This document shows, piece by piece, positions 24,149-31,369 of a stretch of DNA of 45,604 bases (position 1 is its first letter; each line of letters starts with the position of its first letter). The notes beneath the pieces were generated by a model. The model did no database searches and was not told where the DNA came from. It worked only from the letters and a program-made list of their open reading frames with translations. The position numbers and the translations under genes were made by a program. The stretch comes from Muribaculaceae bacterium (GTDB lineage: Bacteria; Bacteroidota; Bacteroidia; Bacteroidales; Muribaculaceae), in NCBI GenBank assembly GCA_017477555.1, contig JAFUVK010000008.1, forward strand, positions 1 to 45,604, written 5' to 3'.

Positions 24149-25042
24149 TCACTCGGTAGCAAAAAATTTGGCAAAGAAGAGCATGTGGTAATCCAGCGAG
24201 TTCACCCAGTAGGTCCACGAGTGGTTGCCAGGGCGGATGGTGAAGTCGTGACCCACCTTCTGCTTGAGCAACGCGTCGTGCAGCTGGCAGTTGACGGTGT
24301 AGAAGAAGTCGTCCGAGCCGTCGTCGATGATGATGGCTTGCTGCCCATCCTTGAGCTTGGGCACCAGCGACACTACCGAGTGTTCCTGCCACCGCTGCTT
24401 ATTGTCGGCATACGCTCCTAGGCGCTTGTCGATGTTCCAGCGGTCGGGGAACTGGCTGATGTCCACACCGCCACTCATGGCACCGCAGGCACCGAACACG
24501 TCGGGATGCCGCCAGGCGCACCACAGCGCCCCGTGCCCACCCATGCTCAGGCCGGTGATGGCGCGGTAGCGGCGCTCGGGCAACGTGCGGTAGTGGCCGT
24601 CGATATAGCCGACCAGCTCGCCGGTGATAAATGTCTCAAACTGCATCTTAGGGTCAATGGGCGAGTCAAAGTACCAGCTGTCTTGACCGTCGGGACACAC
24701 GATAATCACGCCATACTCGCTCGACAGGTCGTCGAGGTCGGCCTTCGACGGCCAGTCGCGGTACGAGCCGTCGGCACCGTGCAGCAGATACACCACCGGG
24801 AACTGCTCCTCCTGCAGGTCGGGATCGAAGTACTGCGCAGGCACAACGACCGTGGCATTGATGTCGCGCCCCATCTTGGCGCTCTTCACTGCCACCACCT
24901 CCGCCTGGGGTTGCTCCTCCATCTGCTCGATGGTCTGCGGTGATGTCGCGGGTGCAGGCTTGCCCGACGGGGTAGCCTGGCAAGCTGCCGTCAGGCATAG
25001 CCCGACAAGCAGACAGGTTAATTTCAGTTTGTTCAGTTTCAT
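24149..25042 (-). CDS. secreted esterase lipoprotein (esterase D/antigen 85 fold)
   Basis: A 297-residue alpha/beta hydrolase. The N-terminus has a lipoprotein-type signal with lipobox L-T-A-A-C21, then a Pro/Gln-rich linker to about residue 48. The nucleophile is G-L-S166-M-G-G, with acid in I-D-D-G-S-D-D and base in G-N-H-S-W. PVVYLLHGADGSYRDW gives the oxyanion loop. It resembles the esterase-D/feruloyl-esterase group, so it probably cleaves acyl esters, perhaps on plant or mucin polysaccharides, at the periplasmic side. Its ATG directly abuts the tadA stop codon (TAG-ATG), which indicates an operon with tadA. Confidence 0.82.
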   Translation of the reverse strand: MKLNKLKLTCLLVGLCLTAACQATPSGKPAPATSPQTIEQMEEQPQAEVVAVKSAKMGRDINATVVVPAQYFDPDLQEEQFPVVYLLHGADGSYRDWPSKADLDDLSSEYGVIIVCPDGQDSWYFDSPIDPKMQFETFITGELVGYIDGHYRTLPERRYRAITGLSMGGHGALWCAWRHPDVFGACGAMSGGVDISQFPDRWNIDKRLGAYADNKQRWQEHSVVSLVPKLKDGQQAIIIDDGSDDFFYTVNCQLHDALLKQKVGHDFTIRPGNHSWTYWVNSLDYHMLFFAKFFATE

Positions 25043-25477
25043 CTATCGTTTGTTTTTAAAAAATTCTTTCATCAGTGCCGCGCACTCAGCGGCCAATACA
25101 CCGCCTTCCACCACTGTGCGCTTGTGGTAGGGAGCCGCGCAGTAGGTGTGGTAGCCGCGTTTGTCGTCGGGCGCGCCATACACCACACGGTCGAGCTGGC
25201 TCCATCCCAGCGCGCCGGCGCACATCAGGCACGGCTCGACGGTGACATAGAGCGTGCAGCCGGTCAGGTACTTCCCGCCCAGTGTCTCGCTCGCCGCCGT
25301 GATGGCTTGCATCTCGGCATGCGCGGTGACATCGGTCAGCGTCTCGGTAAGGTTGTGCCCGCGTCCCACCACGCGACCGCGGCACACCACCACGGCACCA
25401 ATGGGCACCTCGTCGCGCTCCAGGGCACGGTGGGCCTCATCAAGCGCCAGTCGCATATATCGTTCGTCGTCAGTCAT
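25043..25477 (-). CDS. tadA: tRNA adenosine deaminase/nucleoside deaminase
   Basis: A 144-residue zinc deaminase. H53-A-E55 gives the first ligand and the proton-shuttle glutamate; P-C83-L-M-C86 gives the other two zinc ligands. GAVVVCRGRVVGRGHN and the size match TadA, which converts A34 to inosine in tRNA-Arg(ACG). A guanine-deaminase-like role is possible for some relatives. ATG 25477. The stop abuts the esterase lipoprotein ATG with no gap. Confidence 0.88.
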   Translation of the reverse strand: MTDDERYMRLALDEAHRALERDEVPIGAVVVCRGRVVGRGHNLTETLTDVTAHAEMQAITAASETLGGKYLTGCTLYVTVEPCLMCAGALGWSQLDRVVYGAPDDKRGYHTYCAAPYHKRTVVEGGVLAAECAALMKEFFKNKR

Positions 25478-25492
25478 TTAGGTAGAAGGGTG

Positions 25493-25580
25493 GTTAAGTA
25501 GTTAAGTAGTTAAGTAGTAGGGTAGTTAAGTAGTAATGTAGTTAAGTAGTTGAGTCGTTATGTGGTTAAGTAGTGGTGTC
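25493..25580. repeat. 11 x 8-nt tandem array (GTTAAGTA)
   Basis: Eleven consecutive 8-nt units: GTTAAGTA occurs six times, interleaved with GTAGGGTA, GTAATGTA, GTTGAGTC, GTTATGTG and GTGGTGTC. This is the longest array in the window and fills the gap upstream of tadA up to 29 bp from the next stop codon. Confidence 0.88.
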
Positions 25581-25609
25581 GAATGCTCGATTCTTAATTC
25601 AAAAAAACG

Positions 25610-26542
25610 TCACAGTGTGAGCGAGCTGATGCCCACAGCTAGCGTGGCGGCAACAAATGCCCACATCACATAGTGGCGCTTGGGCTGGGTGCTCAACGTA
25701 AAGGTGTGCGCCAGCTGGATGGCTAGGCACAGGTTGAGCAGCGGCAAGAACACCAGCATGTCGCGGTAGTCGATGCACATGGCCAGCACACTGAGCAAGG
25801 TCACCACAATGAAAAACGCATTGTACACGCGGAACTGCAGGCGGTAGTTCAGGATGGTCGACAGGTTCATCACCGTCAGCACCAGCGACAATACGGCCAC
25901 CACGGCGGCCCAGCCGACAAGCAACCTCGTCTGCGACAGGTCGAGCGTCGCCCACACGGCATTGATTGCCAGTGGCTTGAAGTCGGTCGCAGGATTCACG
26001 ATGCCCAGACCGATGACTATCCAGAACGGCGTGGCCAGGCCCAGCAGCATGGCCAGAAAACCACGGAAGTCCATGGCGCGCATATACATGAAGCCGATGG
26101 CAAAGGCAGGTATGAGAATCAGAAAAGCCCATTGCCACAGGCAGGCGGTGGCCAGGATGGTCATCGTCAGATAGATGCGGCCCTGCGAGTGAAGGTCCTC
26201 GTAGCTGGCGAACAGAGCCAGCACGCCCAGCACCAGAATCAGGCAGAGCGCGGTGCCGGTGTTGAACACGCTGCTCGTGGCCGGTACGGCAAATTCCAGC
26301 AGGAAAAACGCCGACACAAAGATGCTGGTCATCGAGCGGACAAAGCTGAACACCTTGTTGATGAGCAGCATCAGTGCGCCGATGCCCACCAGGCAAGCCA
26401 CATTGATCAGCGCCGAAGGCAGGCCAGGCTCAACCAGCACTGTGGGCATTTCGAAGAAAATGCCACTGCCGGCCTCGGCCACGGGTACACGACCACTCGA
26501 CAGCACTGCCATGATGGCCAGCAGGATGTCGGTGATGGTCAT
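25610..26542 (-). CDS. polytopic inner-membrane protein of unknown function
   Basis: A 310-residue, very hydrophobic protein with about nine or ten membrane segments (for example LINVACLVGIGALMLLI, FVSAFFLLEFAVPA, LCLILVLGVLALFA, FLAMLLGLATPFWIVIGLGIV). I do not recognise a catalytic motif. Short polar loops carry TGTALCL and MRAMDFRGF. ATG 26542 is used. An in-frame TTG at 26590 would add 16 residues with ordinary codons and cannot be excluded. It lies between purD and tadA on the minus strand; I recall a membrane protein of similar kind near purD in other Bacteroidales but cannot name a family with confidence. Confidence 0.65.
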   Translation of the reverse strand: MTITDILLAIMAVLSSGRVPVAEAGSGIFFEMPTVLVEPGLPSALINVACLVGIGALMLLINKVFSFVRSMTSIFVSAFFLLEFAVPATSSVFNTGTALCLILVLGVLALFASYEDLHSQGRIYLTMTILATACLWQWAFLILIPAFAIGFMYMRAMDFRGFLAMLLGLATPFWIVIGLGIVNPATDFKPLAINAVWATLDLSQTRLLVGWAAVVAVLSLVLTVMNLSTILNYRLQFRVYNAFFIVVTLLSVLAMCIDYRDMLVFLPLLNLCLAIQLAHTFTLSTQPKRHYVMWAFVAATLAVGISSLTL

Positions 26543-26630
26543 GAAGGTGCGGCCGTTAAGCCAGTCGATATTTCGTTCGTCGATTTTCAACTTGGGTTAC
26601 GTGTTTCGGGTTTCGAATAGTGGGGTTCGG

Positions 26631-26659
26631 CTTCCCCCTCCCCTCAGGGGAGGGGGAAG
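26631..26659. repeat. 29-bp perfect palindrome, C-rich/G-rich
   Basis: The arm CTTCCCCCTCCCCT (26631-26644) and its exact complement (26646-26659) flank a single C, followed by GGGGAGGGGTT. Same family as 14162-14189 and 31252-31291. Confidence 0.75.
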
Positions 26660-26675
26660 GGGAGGGGTTGAGTAG

Positions 26676-26715
26676 CATTCTAACACTCGAGTGTTCGAGC
26701 ATTCGAGTGCTCGAA
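26676..26715. repeat. 5 x 8-nt array (YRTTCGAG)
   Basis: CATTCTAA, CACTCGAG, TGTTCGAG, CATTCGAG, TGCTCGAA, ending 6 bp from the purD stop codon. The CTCGAG cores are palindromic, so a transcript could fold locally. Confidence 0.7.
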
Positions 26716-26720
26716 TAAGG

Positions 26721-27995
26721 TTAAGCAAGGTCGAAGCCGATGTCGCGGCGATAGTAGCTGCCGTCGAAGCCGATGCGCTGCACGCTGCCGAACGAACGCT
26801 CCAGTGCCTCGAGCTGCGTGTCGCCATAGCTGGTCACGGCTAGCACACGACCACCGTTGGTCACCAGACGGCCATCACCGTCGAGTGCTGTGCCGGCGTG
26901 AAACACCAGGCTGTCCTCCACTTGGTCCAAGCCCGTGATCACCTTCCCTTTGGCGTAAGTGCCGGGATATCCGCCGCTCACCATCATCACCGTCACGGCA
27001 TAGCGTGGGTCGATGCTCACTTCCACATCACCGATGTGGCCCGTGGCGGCGGCCTCCAGCAGGTCGACCAGGTCGCTCTGCAGACGCGGCATCACGCTCT
27101 CCGTCTCGGGGTCGCCCATGCGCACGTTGTACTCGATGACCAGCGGGTCGCCTCCCACATTCATCAGCCCAAAGAAGATGAAGCCGCAGTAGGGTAGGGC
27201 TTCGGCACGAAGGCCAGCGATGGTGGGCTCGATGATGCGGCGGCGCACCTTGTCCATAAACGCCTCGTCGGCAAAGCTCACAGGCGACACCGAACCCATG
27301 CCCCCCGTGTTCAGACCCGTGTCGCCCTCGCCGATGCGCTTGTAGTCCTTGGCCTCGGGCAGCAGACGGTAGTCGCGGCCGTCGGTCACGACAAATACGG
27401 AACACTCGATGCCACGCAGATATTGCTCGATGACCACCGTCGCGCTCGAGCGACCAAACTTGCCGTCGAGCATAGCACGAAGCTCGTTACGAGCCTCGTC
27501 CAGGTCGTCGATGATGAGCACGCCCTTGCCGGCAGCCAGTCCATCGGCCTTGAGCACATAAGGAGCCTCGAGGCTTTCAAGGAAACGCACGCCCTGCTCC
27601 ACATTGTGGCGCGTCACGCTCAGGTATTGTGCTGTGGGAATGCCATGACGCTGCATGAACCCCTTGGCAAAGTCCTTGCTGCCCTCCAGCTGCGCGCCGG
27701 CCGCGCTGGGGCCCACCATCAGGATGTGGCGCAGACGCTCGTCGCCCTTGAAGTAGTCGACGATGCCCGCCACCAGTGGGTCCTCGCTGCCCACCACCAC
27801 CATGTCGATGCCGTGAGCCAGTGCGGCCTGCCCCACGGCCTCAAAGTCCATGGGCTTGACAGGAAGCAAGGTGCCGTACTGTGCCATGCCGGCGTTGCCG
27901 GGGGCGATGAATAACTGGCCCAATCGTGGGCTCTGGTTCAATTTCCAGGCAATGGCGCACTCGCGTCCGCCCGAACCAAGCAATAATATGTTCAC
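26721..27995 (-). CDS. purD: phosphoribosylamine-glycine ligase (GAR synthetase)
   Basis: A 424-residue ATP-grasp enzyme of de novo purine synthesis, joining glycine to phosphoribosylamine. It begins N-I-L-L-L-G-S-G-G-R, has GPSAAGAQLEGSKDFAKGFM, the ATP-grasp ADGLAAGKGV and the metal-binding EYNVRMGDPE. The start is taken as GTG 27995, which aligns with the usual PurD N-terminus; a TTG at 28025 would add ten residues. The near-invariant GGREHA of PurD reads G-G-R-E-C13-A here, a His-to-Cys change encoded by TGC. No other purine gene is adjacent. Confidence 0.94.
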   Translation of the reverse strand: MNILLLGSGGRECAIAWKLNQSPRLGQLFIAPGNAGMAQYGTLLPVKPMDFEAVGQAALAHGIDMVVVGSEDPLVAGIVDYFKGDERLRHILMVGPSAAGAQLEGSKDFAKGFMQRHGIPTAQYLSVTRHNVEQGVRFLESLEAPYVLKADGLAAGKGVLIIDDLDEARNELRAMLDGKFGRSSATVVIEQYLRGIECSVFVVTDGRDYRLLPEAKDYKRIGEGDTGLNTGGMGSVSPVSFADEAFMDKVRRRIIEPTIAGLRAEALPYCGFIFFGLMNVGGDPLVIEYNVRMGDPETESVMPRLQSDLVDLLEAAATGHIGDVEVSIDPRYAVTVMMVSGGYPGTYAKGKVITGLDQVEDSLVFHAGTALDGDGRLVTNGGRVLAVTSYGDTQLEALERSFGSVQRIGFDGSYYRRDIGFDLA

Positions 27996-28124
27996 TTTCT
28001 TTGAGTTAAGAATTAGTTTGTTCAAGCAATCAGCACCCAGCAGGGCAGCTCCGGGGTAGGGGGTGGGGTTTGCAGCCTGGTACCAGCTCCCCTCCTACGA
28101 GCGGTTGGGGGTAGTGTCTGACAA

Positions 28125-29624
28125 CTACTCATTGTCCTCGGGCAGGTCGCGGCGCTTCCAGCTCTTGCGGCGGCCGTGGATGATGGGCACCTCCTTGTCG
28201 GCACCCAGCGTGGGACCCTGCCCGGGGGTGAAACGTGGCGGCCGACGGTCGCCCTCGCTGCGGCGTGGACGGTCGCCCTCACGCTTAAACCGTGGACGGT
28301 CGCCTTCGCGGTGCTCACGGTCATCACGCTTAAACCGTGGACGGTCGCCCTCGCGGCGGTGCTGAGGACGCTTACCGTCCTTATCGCCGGAAAAGGTCTC
28401 CTTGAACTCGCGGCGCACCAGCTTGCGGCGGTCCTCACTGCCGTGGAAGTCCTCGTTGCGGATGCTCTCGCCGCGGCTCCGCATCTCGTCGTACTTGCCG
28501 TCGAAAATCACATACTCGCGCAACTCGCACTCCAGCGAGCCGTTCAGCAGCGGGTAGTGTACCGAAGCGCGAAGCCCAATCTTGTCGTAGTACTCGCGGT
28601 TGTAGCCGATGATCCACGCATGATAGCCACGGAACACATGCTTCAGCTTCGAGCCCAGCATGCTATAGAATGCCTCGGCATCCTCTAGACGCAGACGCTG
28701 GTCGTATGGAGGGTTGGTAATCAGAAAGCCTTGTTCGGGAACCTGCTCAATCTCGGCCAGGTCGCGGCGCTCAAGCTCGATATACTTCATCACGCCAGCC
28801 GACTTGGCATTGGCGCGGCTCACCGCTATGGCCTTGCCATCGATGTCCGAGCCATAAATCTTATGGTTGAACTCGCGCTCCCCACTGTCGTCGTTATAGA
28901 TTTCGTCGAACAGGTCGGCATCGTAGTCATCCCACTTCTGGAAGGCATATTCCTGACGGAACACGCCAGGATTGATGTTCAGCGCCATCAGCGCGGCCTC
29001 GACTAGGAAGGTGCCCGAGCCGCACAGCGGGTCGACCAGGTCGCACTGTCCGTCCCAACCGCTCAGCTTGATGATGCCGGCGGCAAGCACCTCGTTGATT
29101 GGGGCCTCGGTCTGCCCTACGCGCCAGCCACGCTTGTAAAGCGGCTCCCCACTCGAGTCGAGCGACAGGGTCACCTGGTCGCCGTTGATGTGTACATCCA
29201 GACGGATATCGGGGTTGGTCACACGGATGCTCGGGCGACGACCCTCGCGGTCCATGAAATAGTCGGCAATGGCATCCTTCACACGATAGGTCACAAAACG
29301 CGAATGCCGGAACTCCTCGCCATTGGTGGTCGAGTCGATGGCAAACGTCTGGTTCACCTTCATCACCGTCGACCAGTCGTAGCGCTTCACTTGCTCGTAA
29401 AGGTCGTCGGCGTCGGTCGAACGGAACTTGTAGAACGGTTTCAGAATACGCAGTGCTGTGCGTAGACCGAAGTTGGCGCGGTAAAGCAACTCCTTGTCGC
29501 CCTCAAACGACACCATCCTGACGCCCTCAAGCACATTGTCCGCGCCCAGTGCGCGCAACTCGTCGGCAAGAACGCCCTCCAGCCCCTGGAAGGTCTTGGC
29601 CACCATTTCAAATTTCTCTGTCAT
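28125..29624 (-). CDS. RlmL-like THUMP-domain RNA methyltransferase with RG-rich tail
   Basis: A 499-residue SAM-dependent methyltransferase. Residues 5-160 are a ferredoxin-like plus THUMP RNA-binding region. The Rossmann domain has V-D-P-L-C-G-S-G-T-F (198-207) and the N6/N2-methyl catalytic N304-P-P-Y307. This matches the RlmL half of E. coli RlmKL, which makes m2G2445 in 23S rRNA; no RlmK domain is fused. After residue 410 there is a charged tail with repeated REGDRPRFKR units and R-R-S-E-G-D, likely unstructured and RNA-binding. ATG 29624 is chosen; the frame remains open to 29786 but passes through the promoter. Confidence 0.87.
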   Translation of the reverse strand: MTEKFEMVAKTFQGLEGVLADELRALGADNVLEGVRMVSFEGDKELLYRANFGLRTALRILKPFYKFRSTDADDLYEQVKRYDWSTVMKVNQTFAIDSTTNGEEFRHSRFVTYRVKDAIADYFMDREGRRPSIRVTNPDIRLDVHINGDQVTLSLDSSGEPLYKRGWRVGQTEAPINEVLAAGIIKLSGWDGQCDLVDPLCGSGTFLVEAALMALNINPGVFRQEYAFQKWDDYDADLFDEIYNDDSGEREFNHKIYGSDIDGKAIAVSRANAKSAGVMKYIELERRDLAEIEQVPEQGFLITNPPYDQRLRLEDAEAFYSMLGSKLKHVFRGYHAWIIGYNREYYDKIGLRASVHYPLLNGSLECELREYVIFDGKYDEMRSRGESIRNEDFHGSEDRRKLVRREFKETFSGDKDGKRPQHRREGDRPRFKRDDREHREGDRPRFKREGDRPRRSEGDRRPPRFTPGQGPTLGADKEVPIIHGRRKSWKRRDLPEDNE

Positions 29625-29660
29625 CTCCGTAGTATTATAGCGGTAAAGGTTTTCAGGCCA

Positions 29661-29691
29661 CAAAGGTACTAATTTCTTTTTTAATCCACAA
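29661..29691 (-). promoter_or_regulatory. promoter of the methyltransferase gene
   Basis: On the minus strand TTG (29689-29691), a 20-bp spacer and TACCTTTG (29661-29668). The leader to ATG 29624 is about 33 nt. Confidence 0.7.
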
Positions 29692-29749
29692 TTCGCAAGG
29701 CACAATTCATAATTGTCTCTACCGCACATTGTGGGGGAAACGGGTGGCA

Positions 29750-29823
29750 GGTAGGGACGGCACCCCTGTGCCGTCCGCCTCGACAAAAGGTAATGTTGCT
29801 TGCAGCCCTGTGCCGTCTCTACC
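29750..29823. repeat. large inverted-repeat intergenic element, copy B
   Basis: The ends GGTAGGGACGGCA (29750-29762) and TGCCGTCTCTACC (29811-29823) are complementary except for one base. The 29 bp at 29770-29798 are identical to 12178-12206. In this copy the inner GC-rich arm of copy A is lost. Its right end supplies TACCTTTG, a potential promoter box. Confidence 0.7.
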
Positions 29824-29954
29824 TTTGTTTATGGGAACTATATACCCGTTGTCCCTGATTATTATTACATCGCAGAAAGCGATATTACAGACGAGGGCGG
29901 AAGCCCCTGTAACTTTTTATGGTTACTTAATTAGGATTTGTCCAAAATGTTTTG

Positions 29955-29963
29955 TATCTTTGC
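29955..29963 (+). promoter_or_regulatory. -7 box of the iron alcohol dehydrogenase gene
   Basis: TATCTTTGC. The nearest TTTG upstream is only 14 bp away, so the -33 element is unclear. The leader is about 90 nt. Confidence 0.5.
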
Positions 29964-30053
29964 GGTCTGGACAGTCATACAGGGGCAATTACTGCTACCT
30001 GACACAATATTAACCTGGGTGCCGCCAGCGGTGCCTTTAATACTGAACAAGAT

Positions 30054-31226
30054 ATGAGAGGACAAATGAAATTTGGCCTGAATATCCCCACCCGACTGCA
30101 GTTCGGTGCTGGGGAACTGAACAACCTGGCCAAGATGCCACTACCAGGCAAGAAAGCGTTAATTGTTATCTCGGCAGGCAGCTCGATGAAGCGTTTCGGC
30201 TACCTGTCGACCCTAGAGGAGCAACTGGACAAGGCAGGCATCAGCCATGTCACGTTCGACAAAATATTACCCAACCCCATCAAGTCGCATGTGATGGAAG
30301 GCGCTGAACTGTGCCGGACACAAGCGTGCGACTTTGTCATTGGCCTGGGCGGAGGTAGCTCAATCGACACCGCCAAGGCCATCGCGGTGACAGCTGCAAT
30401 GGGCGGCGACTTCTGGCAATATGTGGCAGGAGGCACCGGCGGTGGCAAAACCATCGAGAGGGCACTGCCCATCGTGGCCATTCCCACCACGGCCGGTACA
30501 GGCACCGAGGTGGACCTGTGGAGCGTAATCACCAATGAAGAGACAAACGAGAAGATAGGATGGGGCTCGCCACTGGTGTTCCCCACACTGGCGGTGGTAG
30601 ACCCGGAACTGATGATGAGCGTGCCGCCACGGCTGACGGCCTATCAGGGCTTCGACGCCTTCTTCCACGCTGCCGAGGGATACATCAGCCGTGCCCACAC
30701 ACCCATCAGCGACCTTTATGCACTGGAGGCCATACGCCTGTTGTACAAATACCTGCCCGTGGCCGTGGCCGACCCCAAGAACCGGTGGGCTCGCATCAAG
30801 GTGGCTTGGGCCAGCACACTGGCTGGCATGGTAGAGAGCACAAGCTGCTGCACCGGCGAGCATGCACTGGAGCATGCCATGAGTGCCTTCTTCCCCAAGC
30901 TGCCGCACGGAGCTGGGCTCATCGCCATCAGCCAGGCCTATTTCAAGACCTTCAAGAACGACATGATGAAGCGCTACATGAAGATGGCAGAGAAGATGAC
31001 GCAGCAGAAGTCGGCTCGACCCAGCGACTTCCTTGATGCGCTGGCCATCATGCAGCGCGAGTGTGGCGTGAGCGACATTCGACTGAGCGAGTATGGCATC
31101 ACACCGGCCGACTTTGAGCGCATGGTCGACAATGCCTGTGCCACTGGGCAGGCGATGCTCGACCTTGACCCGCGTTTCCTCAACCGCGAGGAGCTCATCG
31201 ACATCTACATGCAGTCATACAAATAA
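30054..31226 (+). CDS. iron-containing alcohol dehydrogenase
   Basis: A 390-residue group III alcohol dehydrogenase using NAD(P)H. Nucleotide binding: G-L-G-G-G-S-S-I-D (97-105). Metal ligands fit D201 and H205 (G-F-D-A-F-F-H), H274 (A-L-E-H-A-M) and H285 (L-P-H-G-A-G). PTTAGTGTEV is conserved. Family members reduce aldehydes such as butyraldehyde or lactaldehyde, and the substrate here is unknown. ATG 30054 is used; ATG 30066 (MKFGLN) is an equally good alternative. A monocistronic gene, followed by a strong palindrome. Confidence 0.9.
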   Translation: MRGQMKFGLNIPTRLQFGAGELNNLAKMPLPGKKALIVISAGSSMKRFGYLSTLEEQLDKAGISHVTFDKILPNPIKSHVMEGAELCRTQACDFVIGLGGGSSIDTAKAIAVTAAMGGDFWQYVAGGTGGGKTIERALPIVAIPTTAGTGTEVDLWSVITNEETNEKIGWGSPLVFPTLAVVDPELMMSVPPRLTAYQGFDAFFHAAEGYISRAHTPISDLYALEAIRLLYKYLPVAVADPKNRWARIKVAWASTLAGMVESTSCCTGEHALEHAMSAFFPKLPHGAGLIAISQAYFKTFKNDMMKRYMKMAEKMTQQKSARPSDFLDALAIMQRECGVSDIRLSEYGITPADFERMVDNACATGQAMLDLDPRFLNREELIDIYMQSYK

Positions 31227-31251
31227 AGCCAATCAGTAATGAACGCTAGGT

Positions 31252-31291
31252 AGCAGCTCCCCTCCCCTTGCGAAAGGGGAGGGGAGCTGCT
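31252..31291. terminator. 18-bp-stem palindrome between convergent genes
   Basis: The arms at 31252-31269 (AGCAGCTCCCCTCCCCTT) and 31274-31291 are perfectly complementary around loop GCGA. It lies between the convergent dehydrogenase and the gene ending at 31370, so it may terminate from both sides, although there is no T-run. It belongs to the CCCCTCCCC palindrome family. Confidence 0.6.
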
Positions 31292-31369
31292 GGCAGTAAT
31301 TTTGCTGGGCAGTGTCCCATCACGCCCAACCTCCACAAAGTATCTGGCAACAAACGTGTAAAAACAGAT

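Larger units (their letters stand above)
29625..30053. other. 429-bp divergent gap with promoters and an inverted-repeat element
   Basis: No gene is supported. From left to right: the minus-strand methyltransferase promoter, repeated CACAATTC, the inverted-repeat element at 29750-29823, a TACCTTTG box at 29820-29827, a weak hairpin with GGGC-GGAA-GCCC near 29895-29910 followed by a short T-run, and the plus-strand box TATCTTTGC at 29955-29963 with a 90-nt leader. Confidence 0.65.

Noticed and set aside
25493-25580. CRISPR array or iteron-type origin
   Set aside because: Units of 8 nt without spacers, no cas genes, no replication initiator gene or DnaA-box cluster nearby.
29625-29786. 54-residue N-terminal extension of the RlmL-like protein
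   Set aside because: It spans the promoter and the inverted-repeat element; ATG 29624 matches the usual start of the family.
29729-30013. 94-codon frame in the gap before the alcohol dehydrogenase
   Set aside because: Part of it resembles a frame at 12140-12210 only because both cross copies of the same inverted-repeat element. There is no start context or codon bias of a gene.
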